Below, piece by piece: positions 1-5,106 of a stretch of DNA of 8,416 bases; position 1 is the stretch's first letter, and every line of letters begins with the position of its first letter. A model generated the notes under the pieces. That model was given only the letters and a program-made list of their open reading frames with translations. It was not told the origin of the DNA and ran no database searches. The DNA is from DASXMX01 sp036794395 (GTDB taxonomy: Bacteria > Planctomycetota > Phycisphaerae > Tepidisphaerales > Tepidisphaeraceae): the NCBI GenBank assembly GCA_036794395.1, contig DAIRGS010000304.1:1-8416 (forward strand), read 5' to 3'. A program made the translations under genes and the position numbers.

Positions 1-1
1 C

Positions 2-46
2 GCCTCCGCTCCCGCGGCACCGGCGACCCAGCCCGGCGCTCTGTAA
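2..46 (+). CDS. C-terminal tail of an upstream gene (partial)
   Basis: Reading from base 2, the window opens in a frame that gives ASAPAAPATQPGAL and then TAA at 44-46. Ala/Pro-rich low-complexity tails are common at the C-termini of proteins in GC-rich planctomycetes, and the codons end in G or C as in neighbouring genes. The body of the gene lies outside the window, so its function cannot be named. It runs in the same direction as the aminotransferase that follows 115 nt later, with a repeat in between. It could also be chance, because 14 codons is short. Confidence 0.4.
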   Translation, partial: ASAPAAPATQPGAL

Positions 47-104
47 ATCAGGCGTCTGGGCCCCCACTTACGCGTCTTCGCGTTCCGGTCTTTTCTTGTA
101 TTCT

Positions 105-127
105 CTTCGTGTCTTCGTGCCTTCGTG
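105..127. repeat. CTTCGTG x3 periodic repeat
   Basis: Three exact copies of CTTCGTG stand at 105-111, 113-119 and 121-127, an 8-nt period. A degenerate pyrimidine-rich lead-in starts at about 74. The array ends 14 nt before the extended -10 of the aminotransferase gene. Its 7-mer fits the pattern CTYYGYG shared with the repeats at 2492-2515 and 3649-3682 of this window. The function is unknown. Confidence 0.7.
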
Positions 128-140
128 TTAAACAATTCCC

Positions 141-149
141 TGCTACAAT
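141..149 (+). promoter_or_regulatory. Extended -10 promoter of alaC
   Basis: The sequence TGCTACAAT combines an extended -10 TGn with TACAAT (5 of 6 matches to TATAAT). There is no good -35 hexamer at 16-18 nt, as expected for an extended -10 promoter. Transcription would start near 156, leaving a leader of only about 6 nt before the ATG at 162. No Shine-Dalgarno sequence precedes that ATG, so near-leaderless translation is implied. This is inference from the sequence only. Confidence 0.45.
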
Positions 150-161
150 GAGCCCAACGCC

Positions 162-1394
162 ATGAGCCAACAACCTTTCAAAATTGACGTTTCCTCCCGC
201 ATTCAGCGCCTTCCTCCGTACCTCTTCGGTCGCATCAACAAGATGAAGTACGAGAAGCGCGTGGCCGGCATCGACATCATCGACCTGGGCATGGGCAACC
301 CCACCGATCCCACACCCAAGGCCGTCGTCGACAAGCTTGCCGAATCCGCTCTCGATCCGCGCAATCACCGATACAGCGTGAGCAACGGCATTGCCGGCCT
401 GCGCAAAGAAGTCTCCATCCGATACAAGAATCGGTACGACGTCACCCTCGATCCCGAAACCGAAATCATCGCCACGATCGGCAGCAAGGAAGGCTTCTCC
501 CACCTCTGCCTCGCCCTGCTTGGCCCGGGCGATACCGCCATCGTCGGCGACCCCGCGTTCCCCATCCACATTTACGCCGTCGCCATGGCCGGGGCAAATG
601 TTATCCGCGTGCCGTTGGGCAATGACCAGGCGTTCCTCGATCGCATCGAACGCACCATCGAGGGCCTTTACCCCACGCCCAAACTGCTCATCCTCAACTA
701 TCCCCACAACCCCACGGCCATGACCATCGAGCCCGAGTTCTGGGATCGCGCCATCGCCCTGTGCAAAAAACATGGGGTCATGATCATCTCCGATTTCGCT
801 TATGGCGAAATCTGCTTCGACGGCTATAAGGCCCCCAGCTTCCTCGCCGCCGACGGCGCAAAAGAGATCGGCGTCGAATTCACCACCATGTCCAAAAGCT
901 ACAACATGGCCGGTTGGCGCTGCGGCTTCTGTGCCGGCAATTCTGAAATGGTCAAAGCCCTGGCCACGATCAAAGGCTACTACGACTACGGCATGTTCGC
1001 CCCCATCCAGATCGCCAGCGTCATCGCCATGCGCGAGTGCGGCGACACGCCTGACCAGCAAGCCAAAATCTACGAAGAACGCCGCGACGAAGTTTGCCGC
1101 GGCCTCGACAAGCTCGGCTGGACCTACGAAAAACCCCGCGCCTCCATGTTCGTCTGGGCCAAAATCAAGGAAGAACATCTCAAAGGCGAAGGCACCATCG
1201 ACTTCTGCCTAAGAATGATGGACGAAGCCGAAGTCGCTCTCGCCCCCGGCCGGGCTTTCGGCGAACACGGCGAAAACTACGTCCGCATCGCCGTAGTCGA
1301 AAACGAACAACGCCTCCGCCAGGCCATGCGCAACTTGGAACGCGCCCTCGTCCCCCGCCACCCCAAACCCAAACGCGCCGCCGCGACGGCCTAA
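162..1394 (+). CDS. alaC: AlaC/YfdZ-like PLP-dependent aminotransferase
   Basis: This 410-residue protein is a fold-type I (class I/II) aminotransferase. It most resembles AlaC, the glutamate-pyruvate aminotransferase of alanine synthesis in the cytoplasm. What is seen: an N-terminal RIQRLPPYLFGRI motif; the MGNP substrate loop; the IGSKEG phosphate-binding turn; N183 in NYPHNPTA; D211 and Y214 in SDFAYGEI; the Schiff-base lysine K245 in TMSKSYNMAGWR; and the carboxylate-binding arginine R375 in NYVRIAVVEN. All expected PLP residues are present and the length matches E. coli AlaC (about 412). The related LL-diaminopimelate and aspartate aminotransferases share this fold, so the substrate is inferred. 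The SKSYNMAGWR and YPIHIY-like (FPIHIY) blocks favour AlaC. The ATG at 162 gives the AlaC-like N-terminus; an ATG at 148 stops after five codons. The tail after about residue 398 (PKPKRAAATA) is basic and dispensable-looking. Confidence 0.88.
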   Translation: MSQQPFKIDVSSRIQRLPPYLFGRINKMKYEKRVAGIDIIDLGMGNPTDPTPKAVVDKLAESALDPRNHRYSVSNGIAGLRKEVSIRYKNRYDVTLDPETEIIATIGSKEGFSHLCLALLGPGDTAIVGDPAFPIHIYAVAMAGANVIRVPLGNDQAFLDRIERTIEGLYPTPKLLILNYPHNPTAMTIEPEFWDRAIALCKKHGVMIISDFAYGEICFDGYKAPSFLAADGAKEIGVEFTTMSKSYNMAGWRCGFCAGNSEMVKALATIKGYYDYGMFAPIQIASVIAMRECGDTPDQQAKIYEERRDEVCRGLDKLGWTYEKPRASMFVWAKIKEEHLKGEGTIDFCLRMMDEAEVALAPGRAFGEHGENYVRIAVVENEQRLRQAMRNLERALVPRHPKPKRAAATA

Positions 1395-1410
1395 TCGCCT
1401 CCCTCTTGCT

Positions 1411-1443
1411 CCCTCTCCCTCCGGGAGAGGGCTGGGGTGAGGG
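1411..1443. repeat. CCCTCTCCC hairpin repeat after alaC
   Basis: CCCTCTCCC (1411-1419), a TCC loop and GGGAGAGGG (1423-1431) make a perfect 9-bp stem, followed by CTGGGGTGAGGG. I recognise this as a dispersed intergenic repeat seen in many bacterial genomes. It begins 17 nt after the alaC stop and could stop transcription as a hairpin. However, no T-tract follows, so an intrinsic terminator is not shown. Confidence 0.6.
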
Positions 1444-1454
1444 CGAATGATGGA

Positions 1455-1585
1455 CAGTATCCTTCAGGGCAATCGCATTTGGCCAAATTGGGAGTGCGAG
1501 GCTCCTGCCGAGCCGGGTTATTCGATCGAGCTTGGGCTCGGCAGGAGCCTCGCACTCCCAAATGCGATCGCCCTGCAGTATCCTT
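1455..1585. mobile_element. 111-bp MITE-like palindrome with 10-bp direct repeats
   Basis: An inverted-repeat unit at 1465-1575 starts CAGGGCAATCGCATTTGG (1465-1482) and ends CCAAATGCGATCGCCCTG (1558-1575). The two ends are complementary at 17 of 18 positions. Inside it, 26-bp perfect arms (1489-1514 and 1535-1560), containing GTGCGAGGCTCCTGCCGAGC, surround a 20-nt loop. The direct repeat CAGTATCCTT flanks the unit exactly at 1455-1464 and 1576-1585, which is what a target-site duplication would look like. The left arm carries about 9 extra bases that form the palindrome ATTTGGCCAAAT. There is no coding capacity. The core is a repeat I associate with Planctomycetota. Mobility is inferred, and a REP-type origin is the main alternative. 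Confidence 0.6.
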
Positions 1586-1624
1586 TCATTCGGCCCCCTA
1601 TCCGGCCCTCTGCATCTCAAGCTC

Positions 1625-1633
1625 TGGTATACT
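1625..1633 (+). promoter_or_regulatory. Extended -10 promoter of the hicB-like gene
   Basis: TGGTATACT is an extended -10 (TGG plus TATACT, 5 of 6 matches to consensus), with no recognisable -35. The expected start point, about 1640, falls directly before the ATG at 1641, and no Shine-Dalgarno sequence is present. The transcript would therefore be leaderless. Confidence 0.5.
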
Positions 1634-1640
1634 GAATCTC

Positions 1641-1862
1641 ATGTCCGAAGTAGCAATTCGACTCCATCTTGAGCCGCTCGAAGAAGGCGGCTATGTCGCG
1701 ACGAGTCCAGACGTACCAGGATTGGTCGCCGAAGGCCGAAGCATTGTCGAAGCAACCGAAATTGCGCAGGGCTTAGCCAGAAAAATTGTCGAGTCCTGCA
1801 TCGACCACGGCGACGTCGTTCCAGGTGCCTTGATACAATTAACCGCGAAGAGCCCCGAATGA
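1641..1862 (+). CDS. HicB-like antitoxin-family protein
   Basis: This 73-residue protein resembles the partial RNase H-like fold of HicB antitoxins, which bind and neutralise the HicA mRNA interferase. It shows an N-terminal strand (VAIRLHLEPLEEGGYVAT), the typical SPDVPGLVAEG turn, then a helix (IVEATEIAQGLARKIVES). It lacks the C-terminal HTH or ribbon-helix-helix DNA-binding domain of full-size HicB. The ATG at 1641 is chosen because it sits right after a strong extended -10 and gives a HicB N-terminus; longer frames run into the repeat upstream. Its TGA (1860-1862) overlaps the next ATG by 4 nt (ATGA), so the two genes are translationally coupled. No hicA is visible on either side, so this is an orphan antitoxin or part of a composite cassette. 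Confidence 0.7.
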   Translation: MSEVAIRLHLEPLEEGGYVATSPDVPGLVAEGRSIVEATEIAQGLARKIVESCIDHGDVVPGALIQLTAKSPE

Positions 1863-2074
1863 CTTACAAAGGGCGAATCAAACAGGGCGTCATCGTTTTG
1901 GACAACAATGTCTTGCTTCCCGAAGGCACTGAAGTGGACGTCGAGCCTGTCGGCACTGCCGCGCGCTCTGAAGTTTGGGATAATCTTCTCAAGCTCGCGG
2001 GAAAGGCCCAAGGCCTTCCCGAGGACGCCGCGAAAAACGTCGATCACTACCTGTATGGCACTCCAAAGAAATGA
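1859..2074 (+). CDS. VapB / AF2212-like antitoxin for a PIN toxin
   Basis: This 71-residue protein has the layout of small antitoxins paired with VapC-type PIN ribonucleases. A short beta-rich N-terminus (YKGRIKQGVIVLDNNVLLPEGTEVDVEPV, about residues 3-31) resembles DUF104/AF2212-like or AbrB-type domains. The C-terminal half has a helix (WDNLLKLAGKAQGLPEDAAK) and ends in the family-typical HYLYGTPKK; such tails wrap the toxin. The start overlaps the hicB-like stop by 4 nt, and its own TGA (2072-2074) overlaps the ATG of a truncated PIN gene by 4 nt. This is the standard coupling of antitoxin and toxin genes. The reading frame is intact while the toxin is gone. Exact family assignment is from motif memory. 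Confidence 0.68.
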   Translation: MTYKGRIKQGVIVLDNNVLLPEGTEVDVEPVGTAARSEVWDNLLKLAGKAQGLPEDAAKNVDHYLYGTPKK

Positions 2075-2230
2075 GCGGCGTTTTTGCTGACACCTATCCG
2101 CGGCTCATGGGCCATCTCTCAAGAATGCTTCCGCTCCGAAAACCACCTCTACCTCCGCTGCGCCTACTCCCTCACCGCCCTAACCTCCGGCGTCTGTCCC
2201 GAATGCGGCAAACGCGTTCGCGAAAATTAA
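2071..2230 (+). pseudogene. Truncated VapC-type PIN toxin joined to a zinc-ribbon tail
   Basis: The ATG at 2071 overlaps the antitoxin stop and encodes MSGVFADTY (2071-2097). That is the classic PIN-domain opening, with FAD carrying the first metal-binding Asp. The PIN domain should continue for about 130 residues, but similarity ends here. In the +2 frame relative to this ATG, open from 2075 to a TAA at 2228-2230, the sequence reads as a protein C-terminus ending CAYSLTALTSGVCPECGKR. The CPEC half of a treble-clef or zinc-ribbon is clear. The partner Cys pair is incomplete, with YLRC where CxxC is expected. The simplest reading is a deletion joining the first codons of vapC to the end of an unrelated gene. 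The toxin is therefore absent. Confidence 0.55.
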
Positions 2231-2347
2231 ATTATTCCTCCTTCAGACACCCCCCACGCCGGGGCAAAGTCGTAGCGGTACTCCGCGAAGCGCCGCCCCG
2301 GCTTCTCCCCGCGCCGCTTCTTCACCTACGCGCATTCATCCCCCTGG

Positions 2348-2408
2348 CATGGTCGCTTCAGCGACCATGTCTCCCCCACATCCAAAAACATGGTCGCTGA
2401 AGCGACCA
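2348..2408. repeat. Mirror pair of GGTCGCTTCAGCGACC hairpins
   Basis: Two near-perfect short palindromes sit 19 nt apart in opposite orientation. The first is CATGGTCGCT-TC-AGCGACCATG (2348-2369); the second is CATGGTCGCT-GA-AGCGACCA (2389-2408). Each can fold alone with a 2-nt apex (4-nt loop in practice), or the two can pair over 20 bp. This is REP-like architecture of a type I associate with Planctomycetota. No mobility gene is nearby. Confidence 0.75.
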
Positions 2409-2491
2409 CGCCATCTCAGCCCCAATCCCTCCCGTCACATCCGCAAAAAAGGTTCTTCACCACACCGGTCATTCGCCGCCGACCCCAATTT

Positions 2492-2515
2492 CTCCGCGCT
2501 CTCCGCGCCTCCGCG
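2492..2515. repeat. CTCCGCG x3 periodic repeat
   Basis: CTCCGCG occurs at 2492-2498, 2501-2507 and 2509-2515 (spacings 9 and 8), followed by GTGAA. It matches the CTYYGYG pattern found at 105-127 and 3649-3682. It lies 89 nt upstream of the ispD start and points the same way. The function is unknown. Confidence 0.65.
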
Positions 2516-2604
2516 GTGAATCGCTTTTCTCGGCATGTATTCGATTGTTCATGAGAATCCGCAATAATGCGTCCATCTAAACAGCATCGTAAGAGCACCC
2601 TCGC

Positions 2605-3297
2605 ATGGACACCTTCGCCGTCATCTTCCCCGCCGCCGGTCGTTCCGTTCGCTACGGCACCGGAAAAAGTAAGCTGCTCGAAACGCTCGCCGGGCACACT
2701 GTCCTCCGCCGCGCCGTTGAAGCCTTCGCGGCTCGCGAAGACGTCGAATCCATCGTCATCGCCGCTCCTCCCGAAGACGTGCCCATTCTAACCGACGCTC
2801 TGGCCGAGATTGCCCAGGACGCGCGCATCCACTTCTGCACCGGCGGCGCTTGCCGTGCAGAAAGCGTCCGCCATGCCCTTCAGCAGATACCCGCCCAAAT
2901 TGATTGGGTCGCGATCCACGACGCCGCCCGGCCGCTCGTGTCTCAAGCCCTAATCACCCGCACGCTCTCCACCGCCCGCCGCCACGGCGTAGCCGTCCCA
3001 GCCATGCCCGTCGCCCTCACCATCAAACAAGCGCACGGCCCACTTCCCGCCAAAGTTCAACGCACCATCCCACGCCACGAACTCTGGGCCATGCAAACCC
3101 CGCAGATCATGGGCCGGGCCGATCTACTGGCCGCTTTCGAAGCCTGCCCGATCCCACTCGATCAAATCACCGACGACGCCCAACTCCTCGAACTCGCCGG
3201 CCGCCCCGTCTGGCTCGTCGAAGGCGAAGAACGAAACCTCAAAATCACAACCCCCGCCGATCTGCAATTAGCCGAGATGTTCCTGGCCAATCCTTGA
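2605..3297 (+). CDS. ispD: IspD, MEP cytidylyltransferase
   Basis: This is 2-C-methyl-D-erythritol 4-phosphate cytidylyltransferase (230 aa). It condenses MEP with CTP to CDP-ME in the cytoplasmic MEP route to isoprenoids. The Rossmann-like nucleotidyltransferase fold is complete: PAAGRSVR with R16 and K23 in the CTP-binding loop; GGACRAESVRHAL; HDAARP with D106 and R109; R157 in TIPRHELW; TPQ at 165-167; TDD at 189-191; and K213 in KITTPADL. Several of these fall at the same residue numbers as in the E. coli enzyme (D106, R109, R157, K213). One deviation is seen: the usual D-T-x-K segment reads A-L-T-I-K, with T139 kept. The ATG at 2605 yields the N-terminal strand directly before PAAG; AAGAG at 2591-2595 is a weak ribosome site. 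No ispF or ispE adjoins it in the window, so it appears to be a single gene. Confidence 0.92.
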   Translation: MDTFAVIFPAAGRSVRYGTGKSKLLETLAGHTVLRRAVEAFAAREDVESIVIAAPPEDVPILTDALAEIAQDARIHFCTGGACRAESVRHALQQIPAQIDWVAIHDAARPLVSQALITRTLSTARRHGVAVPAMPVALTIKQAHGPLPAKVQRTIPRHELWAMQTPQIMGRADLLAAFEACPIPLDQITDDAQLLELAGRPVWLVEGEERNLKITTPADLQLAEMFLANP

Positions 3298-3480
3298 GAA
3301 CTCCAATAAGTGATGTCGTCGCCAGCGCCCAACCAGGCTAATTGAGCACAGAGGCCACAGAGGCCACAGAGAACACAGAGGGCACGGAGAAAATGCCAAG
3401 ACGAAATTTGCCACGGATGAACACAGATAGACATAGATAAACGTGCTCTGTTGAAATCCCCTGATGGATAAGCTGCGCAG

Positions 3481-3562
3481 TGTCATCCTGGAGCGAAGCG
3501 AAGGATCTGACTTTCGAGCGACTCACCGGCTACCAGATCCTTCGCTTCGCTCCAGGATGACA
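3481..3562. repeat. Perfect 29-bp inverted repeat at the palindrome centre
   Basis: Arms at 3481-3509 and 3534-3562 are exact reverse complements, with core GGAGCGAAGCGAAGGATC, around a 24-nt loop. I recognise the core as a repeat dispersed in many bacterial genomes. Perfect identity, against the diverged outer arms, suggests recent insertion or gene-conversion-like homogenisation. Confidence 0.85.
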
Positions 3563-3680
3563 AGATCGAGGGTTTCAGCAGAGCAGATAAACCCAAGCCT
3601 GAGTCTTATCTGTGTCCATCCGTGTTCATCTGTGGCAAAAACTTCTTCCTCTGTGCCCTCGGTGTTCTCTGTGGCCTCTG

Positions 3681-3689
3681 TGCTAGAAT
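3681..3689 (+). promoter_or_regulatory. Promoter-like extended -10 without a downstream gene
   Basis: TGCTAGAAT (TGC plus TAGAAT) directly follows the last CTCTGTG unit. The arrangement resembles the CTTCGTG repeat and TGCTACAAT before alaC. No + strand gene follows, because the convergent lactonase begins at 3735. It may be part of the repeat, or the leftover promoter of a lost gene. Confidence 0.25.
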
Positions 3690-3713
3690 TCTCCCGCCTC
3701 GTCGAAATCGAAG

Positions 3714-3731
3714 GCGGACCCGACCGTCCGC
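3714..3731 (-). terminator. Hairpin just after the lactonase stop
   Basis: GCGGAC and GTCCGC (6-bp stem, 6-nt loop) begin 3 nt past the lactonase stop codon, read on the minus strand. The bases after it are CTTCGATTTCG, only weakly T-rich. It is a plausible terminator, but may equally be the dispersed TAGGGAGCGGAC repeat. Confidence 0.35.
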
Positions 3732-3734
3732 TCC

Positions 3735-4919
3735 CTACGACTTGGGAACAAACGTCACACACACCGGCGTCGGCACGTTGACCACTTGCCCGGTCGCCTG
3801 GAGCTTCCCGCTGTCCTGGTCGATCCGGTAGATCGACACCGTGTTGGTATCCTGGTTACCGGCGATCAGCCAGTTGCCCGTCGGGTCAATGCCAAATCCG
3901 CGGGGTGTCCGGCCCTGCGTGCTGGCACGATCTACGAAAGTGAGATTGCCGGTGCTTTGGTCGACGCTGAAGATGGCGATCGTGTTCGAATCGCCGCGGT
4001 TCGAGGCGTACACGAATTTCCCGTTCGGATGAACGAAAATCTCCGCCGTCGATTTATCCCCTTTGAAATCGTCCGGCAACGTCTTAATCGTCTGGAACGA
4101 CTTAAGCCCGCCCGTCTGCTCGTCGTAGTTCAATGCAGTTACAGTGCACGACATCTCGTTCAACACGTACACGTATTTGTGCGAAGGATGAAACGCCAGA
4201 TGCCGCGGCCCGGATTCCGGAACAATCTGCGTGGCATCCTGATACTGAATCGTCGCCGCCTGCGGATCAAACTTATAGACAAACACCTTATCGAGCCCCA
4301 GATCGCACGACAGCACAAAGCGATTGTTCGGATCGGGGTAGATGCTATGGGCATGCGGCGCTTCCTGCCGGGCCGCGTTGGGGCCGTGGCCCATATGCTG
4401 ATCGACGGATGATGGAGCGCCCAGCGATCCATCGTCTTTCACCGGCAGCGCCGCCACCGCGCCACCGGCATAGTTGGCGACGAGAATGGCCTTGCCCGTC
4501 GGATCGATCGTGATATGCGTCGGACCCGTCGCGGCCGATGACTGCTGATTGATCGCCGTGAGCTTGCCATTCTTCGGGTCGATGGCAAACGCGCTCACGC
4601 CACCAGTCTTCTTCCCCTGGAAGCTGTTCACCTCATTAACCGTGTAAATGTACTTATGATTCGGATGCAGCGCCAAAAACGACGGGCTGGCCGACTCGGC
4701 CACCAGCATCGGCTCAGACAGCTTGCCGCTCTTGGAATCAAACGCCATCAGATAGATGCCCTTACTTTTGGCATTGGTAAAAGTCCCGATGTAAACGCGA
4801 TAGTCCCCGGCATCAGCCTTAAGCGCCGAACCGGATTGGCCGCTGGATTGGCAGCCAGTAGAGATGCAGGCCAGGACGATGGCCATTGAAATTAACGTCA
4901 GGGGCATTGGGTTGGTCAT
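3735..4919 (-). CDS. Lipoprotein-type seven-bladed-propeller lactonase (6-phosphogluconolactonase family)
   Basis: This belongs to the YbhE/Pgl lactonase family (cycloisomerase-2 type beta-propeller; 394 aa from this start). Family members hydrolyse 6-phosphogluconolactone or related sugar lactones. Blade motifs appear in order: YIGTFT (43), SPSFLALHPN, GPTHITIDP (132-140), ANYAGG, HGPN (178) and PHAHSIYPDP with H189 and H191, GPRHLAFHP (237), AEIFVHPNGKFVYASNRG (292-309), TPRGFGIDP and AGNQD (353-357). An N-terminal hydrophobic stretch ends ISTGC with Cys23, a probable lipobox, so the enzyme would be anchored outside the cytoplasm. That argues for a sugar-lactone substrate rather than the pentose-phosphate intermediate. 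The start is uncertain: the frame extends to 4991 (ATG) or 4994 (TTG). I prefer 4919 for a normal signal length, although this n-region then lacks a positive charge. No operon partner is seen; the next gene on this strand ends 187 nt upstream of this start. Confidence 0.82.
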   Translation of the reverse strand: MTNPMPLTLISMAIVLACISTGCQSSGQSGSALKADAGDYRVYIGTFTNAKSKGIYLMAFDSKSGKLSEPMLVAESASPSFLALHPNHKYIYTVNEVNSFQGKKTGGVSAFAIDPKNGKLTAINQQSSAATGPTHITIDPTGKAILVANYAGGAVAALPVKDDGSLGAPSSVDQHMGHGPNAARQEAPHAHSIYPDPNNRFVLSCDLGLDKVFVYKFDPQAATIQYQDATQIVPESGPRHLAFHPSHKYVYVLNEMSCTVTALNYDEQTGGLKSFQTIKTLPDDFKGDKSTAEIFVHPNGKFVYASNRGDSNTIAIFSVDQSTGNLTFVDRASTQGRTPRGFGIDPTGNWLIAGNQDTNTVSIYRIDQDSGKLQATGQVVNVPTPVCVTFVPKS

Positions 4920-5106
4920 GACCGTGAGCTTACCGGGAACGAGAAAAGATTTCACGAACCCCAAACCTCGGATTGGGTGGGTTGAATCCATCAAAAATCA
5001 ATGTCGAACCCGTGCCGCGGAGAGTCCGGAACGTCCATTCACCGCGCGGGCCGCCGCAATGCGGTTTCAGAAAATCTGCTCAATCCGCGGGACTATTGCG
5101 AGGGTC

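Larger units (their letters stand above)
2231..2604. other. Repeat-bearing intergenic stretch before ispD
   Basis: No convincing gene lies here. It holds an inverted pair GCCGGGGC / GCCCCGGC (2258-2265 and 2295-2302), the paired GGTCGCTTCAGCGACC hairpins (2348-2408) and the CTCCGCG periodic repeat (2492-2515). On the minus strand, a GTG-started frame of 32 codons just upstream of the GGTCGCT hairpins ends at the TAA complementary to 2226-2228 and contains EYRYDFAPAWG. I do not recognise it as a gene; it may be a repeat or a gene relic. A weak promoter for ispD is possible near 2541-2568 (TCGATT, 16 nt, AATAAT). Confidence 0.5.
3340..3690. repeat. Composite imperfect palindrome of about 350 bp between convergent genes
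   Basis: From the outside inward, the left half carries AATT-AGCAC, five CACAGAG-type units at an exact 9-nt period (starting 3347, 3356, 3365, 3374 and 3383), then GCCACGGATGAACACAGAT (3410-3428), TGCTCTGTTGAAA (3444-3456) and the arm at 3481-3509. The right half carries the reverse complements in mirrored order: the arm at 3534-3562, TTTCAGCAGAGCA (3573-3585), ATCTGTG / CCATCCGTGTTCATCTGTGG (to about 3634), and four CTCTGTG-type units (3649, 3658, 3667, 3676). There is no credible coding sequence. It sits between the ends of ispD and the lactonase, where a long hairpin would block read-through both ways. Confidence 0.8.

Noticed and set aside
148..165. A five-codon frame (ATG at 148) overlapping the alaC start
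   Set aside because: It falls in the -10 region and would be upstream of the expected transcript start. There is no sign of a leader peptide.
48..1178. A 376-codon open frame on the minus strand
   Set aside because: It lies fully antisense to the well-supported aminotransferase, and its Gly/Ala/Asp/Val-rich translation is the usual mirror image of a GC-rich gene.
1437..1640. N-terminal extension of the hicB-like frame through the palindrome
   Set aside because: The extended translation is repeat sequence, and the promoter sits just before the ATG at 1641.
2416..2697. A 93-codon minus-strand frame between the repeats and ispD
   Set aside because: It overlaps the ispD start and the CTCCGCG repeat, and its translation shows no family features.
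3341..3440. CRISPR array from the regular CACAGAG spacing
   Set aside because: The units are 7 nt with 2-nt linkers. There are no spacers of useful length and no cas genes.
3786..4412. A 208-codon plus-strand frame
   Set aside because: It is antisense to the lactonase, whose propeller motifs are unmistakable, and its composition is that of a shadow frame (Arg/Val-rich).
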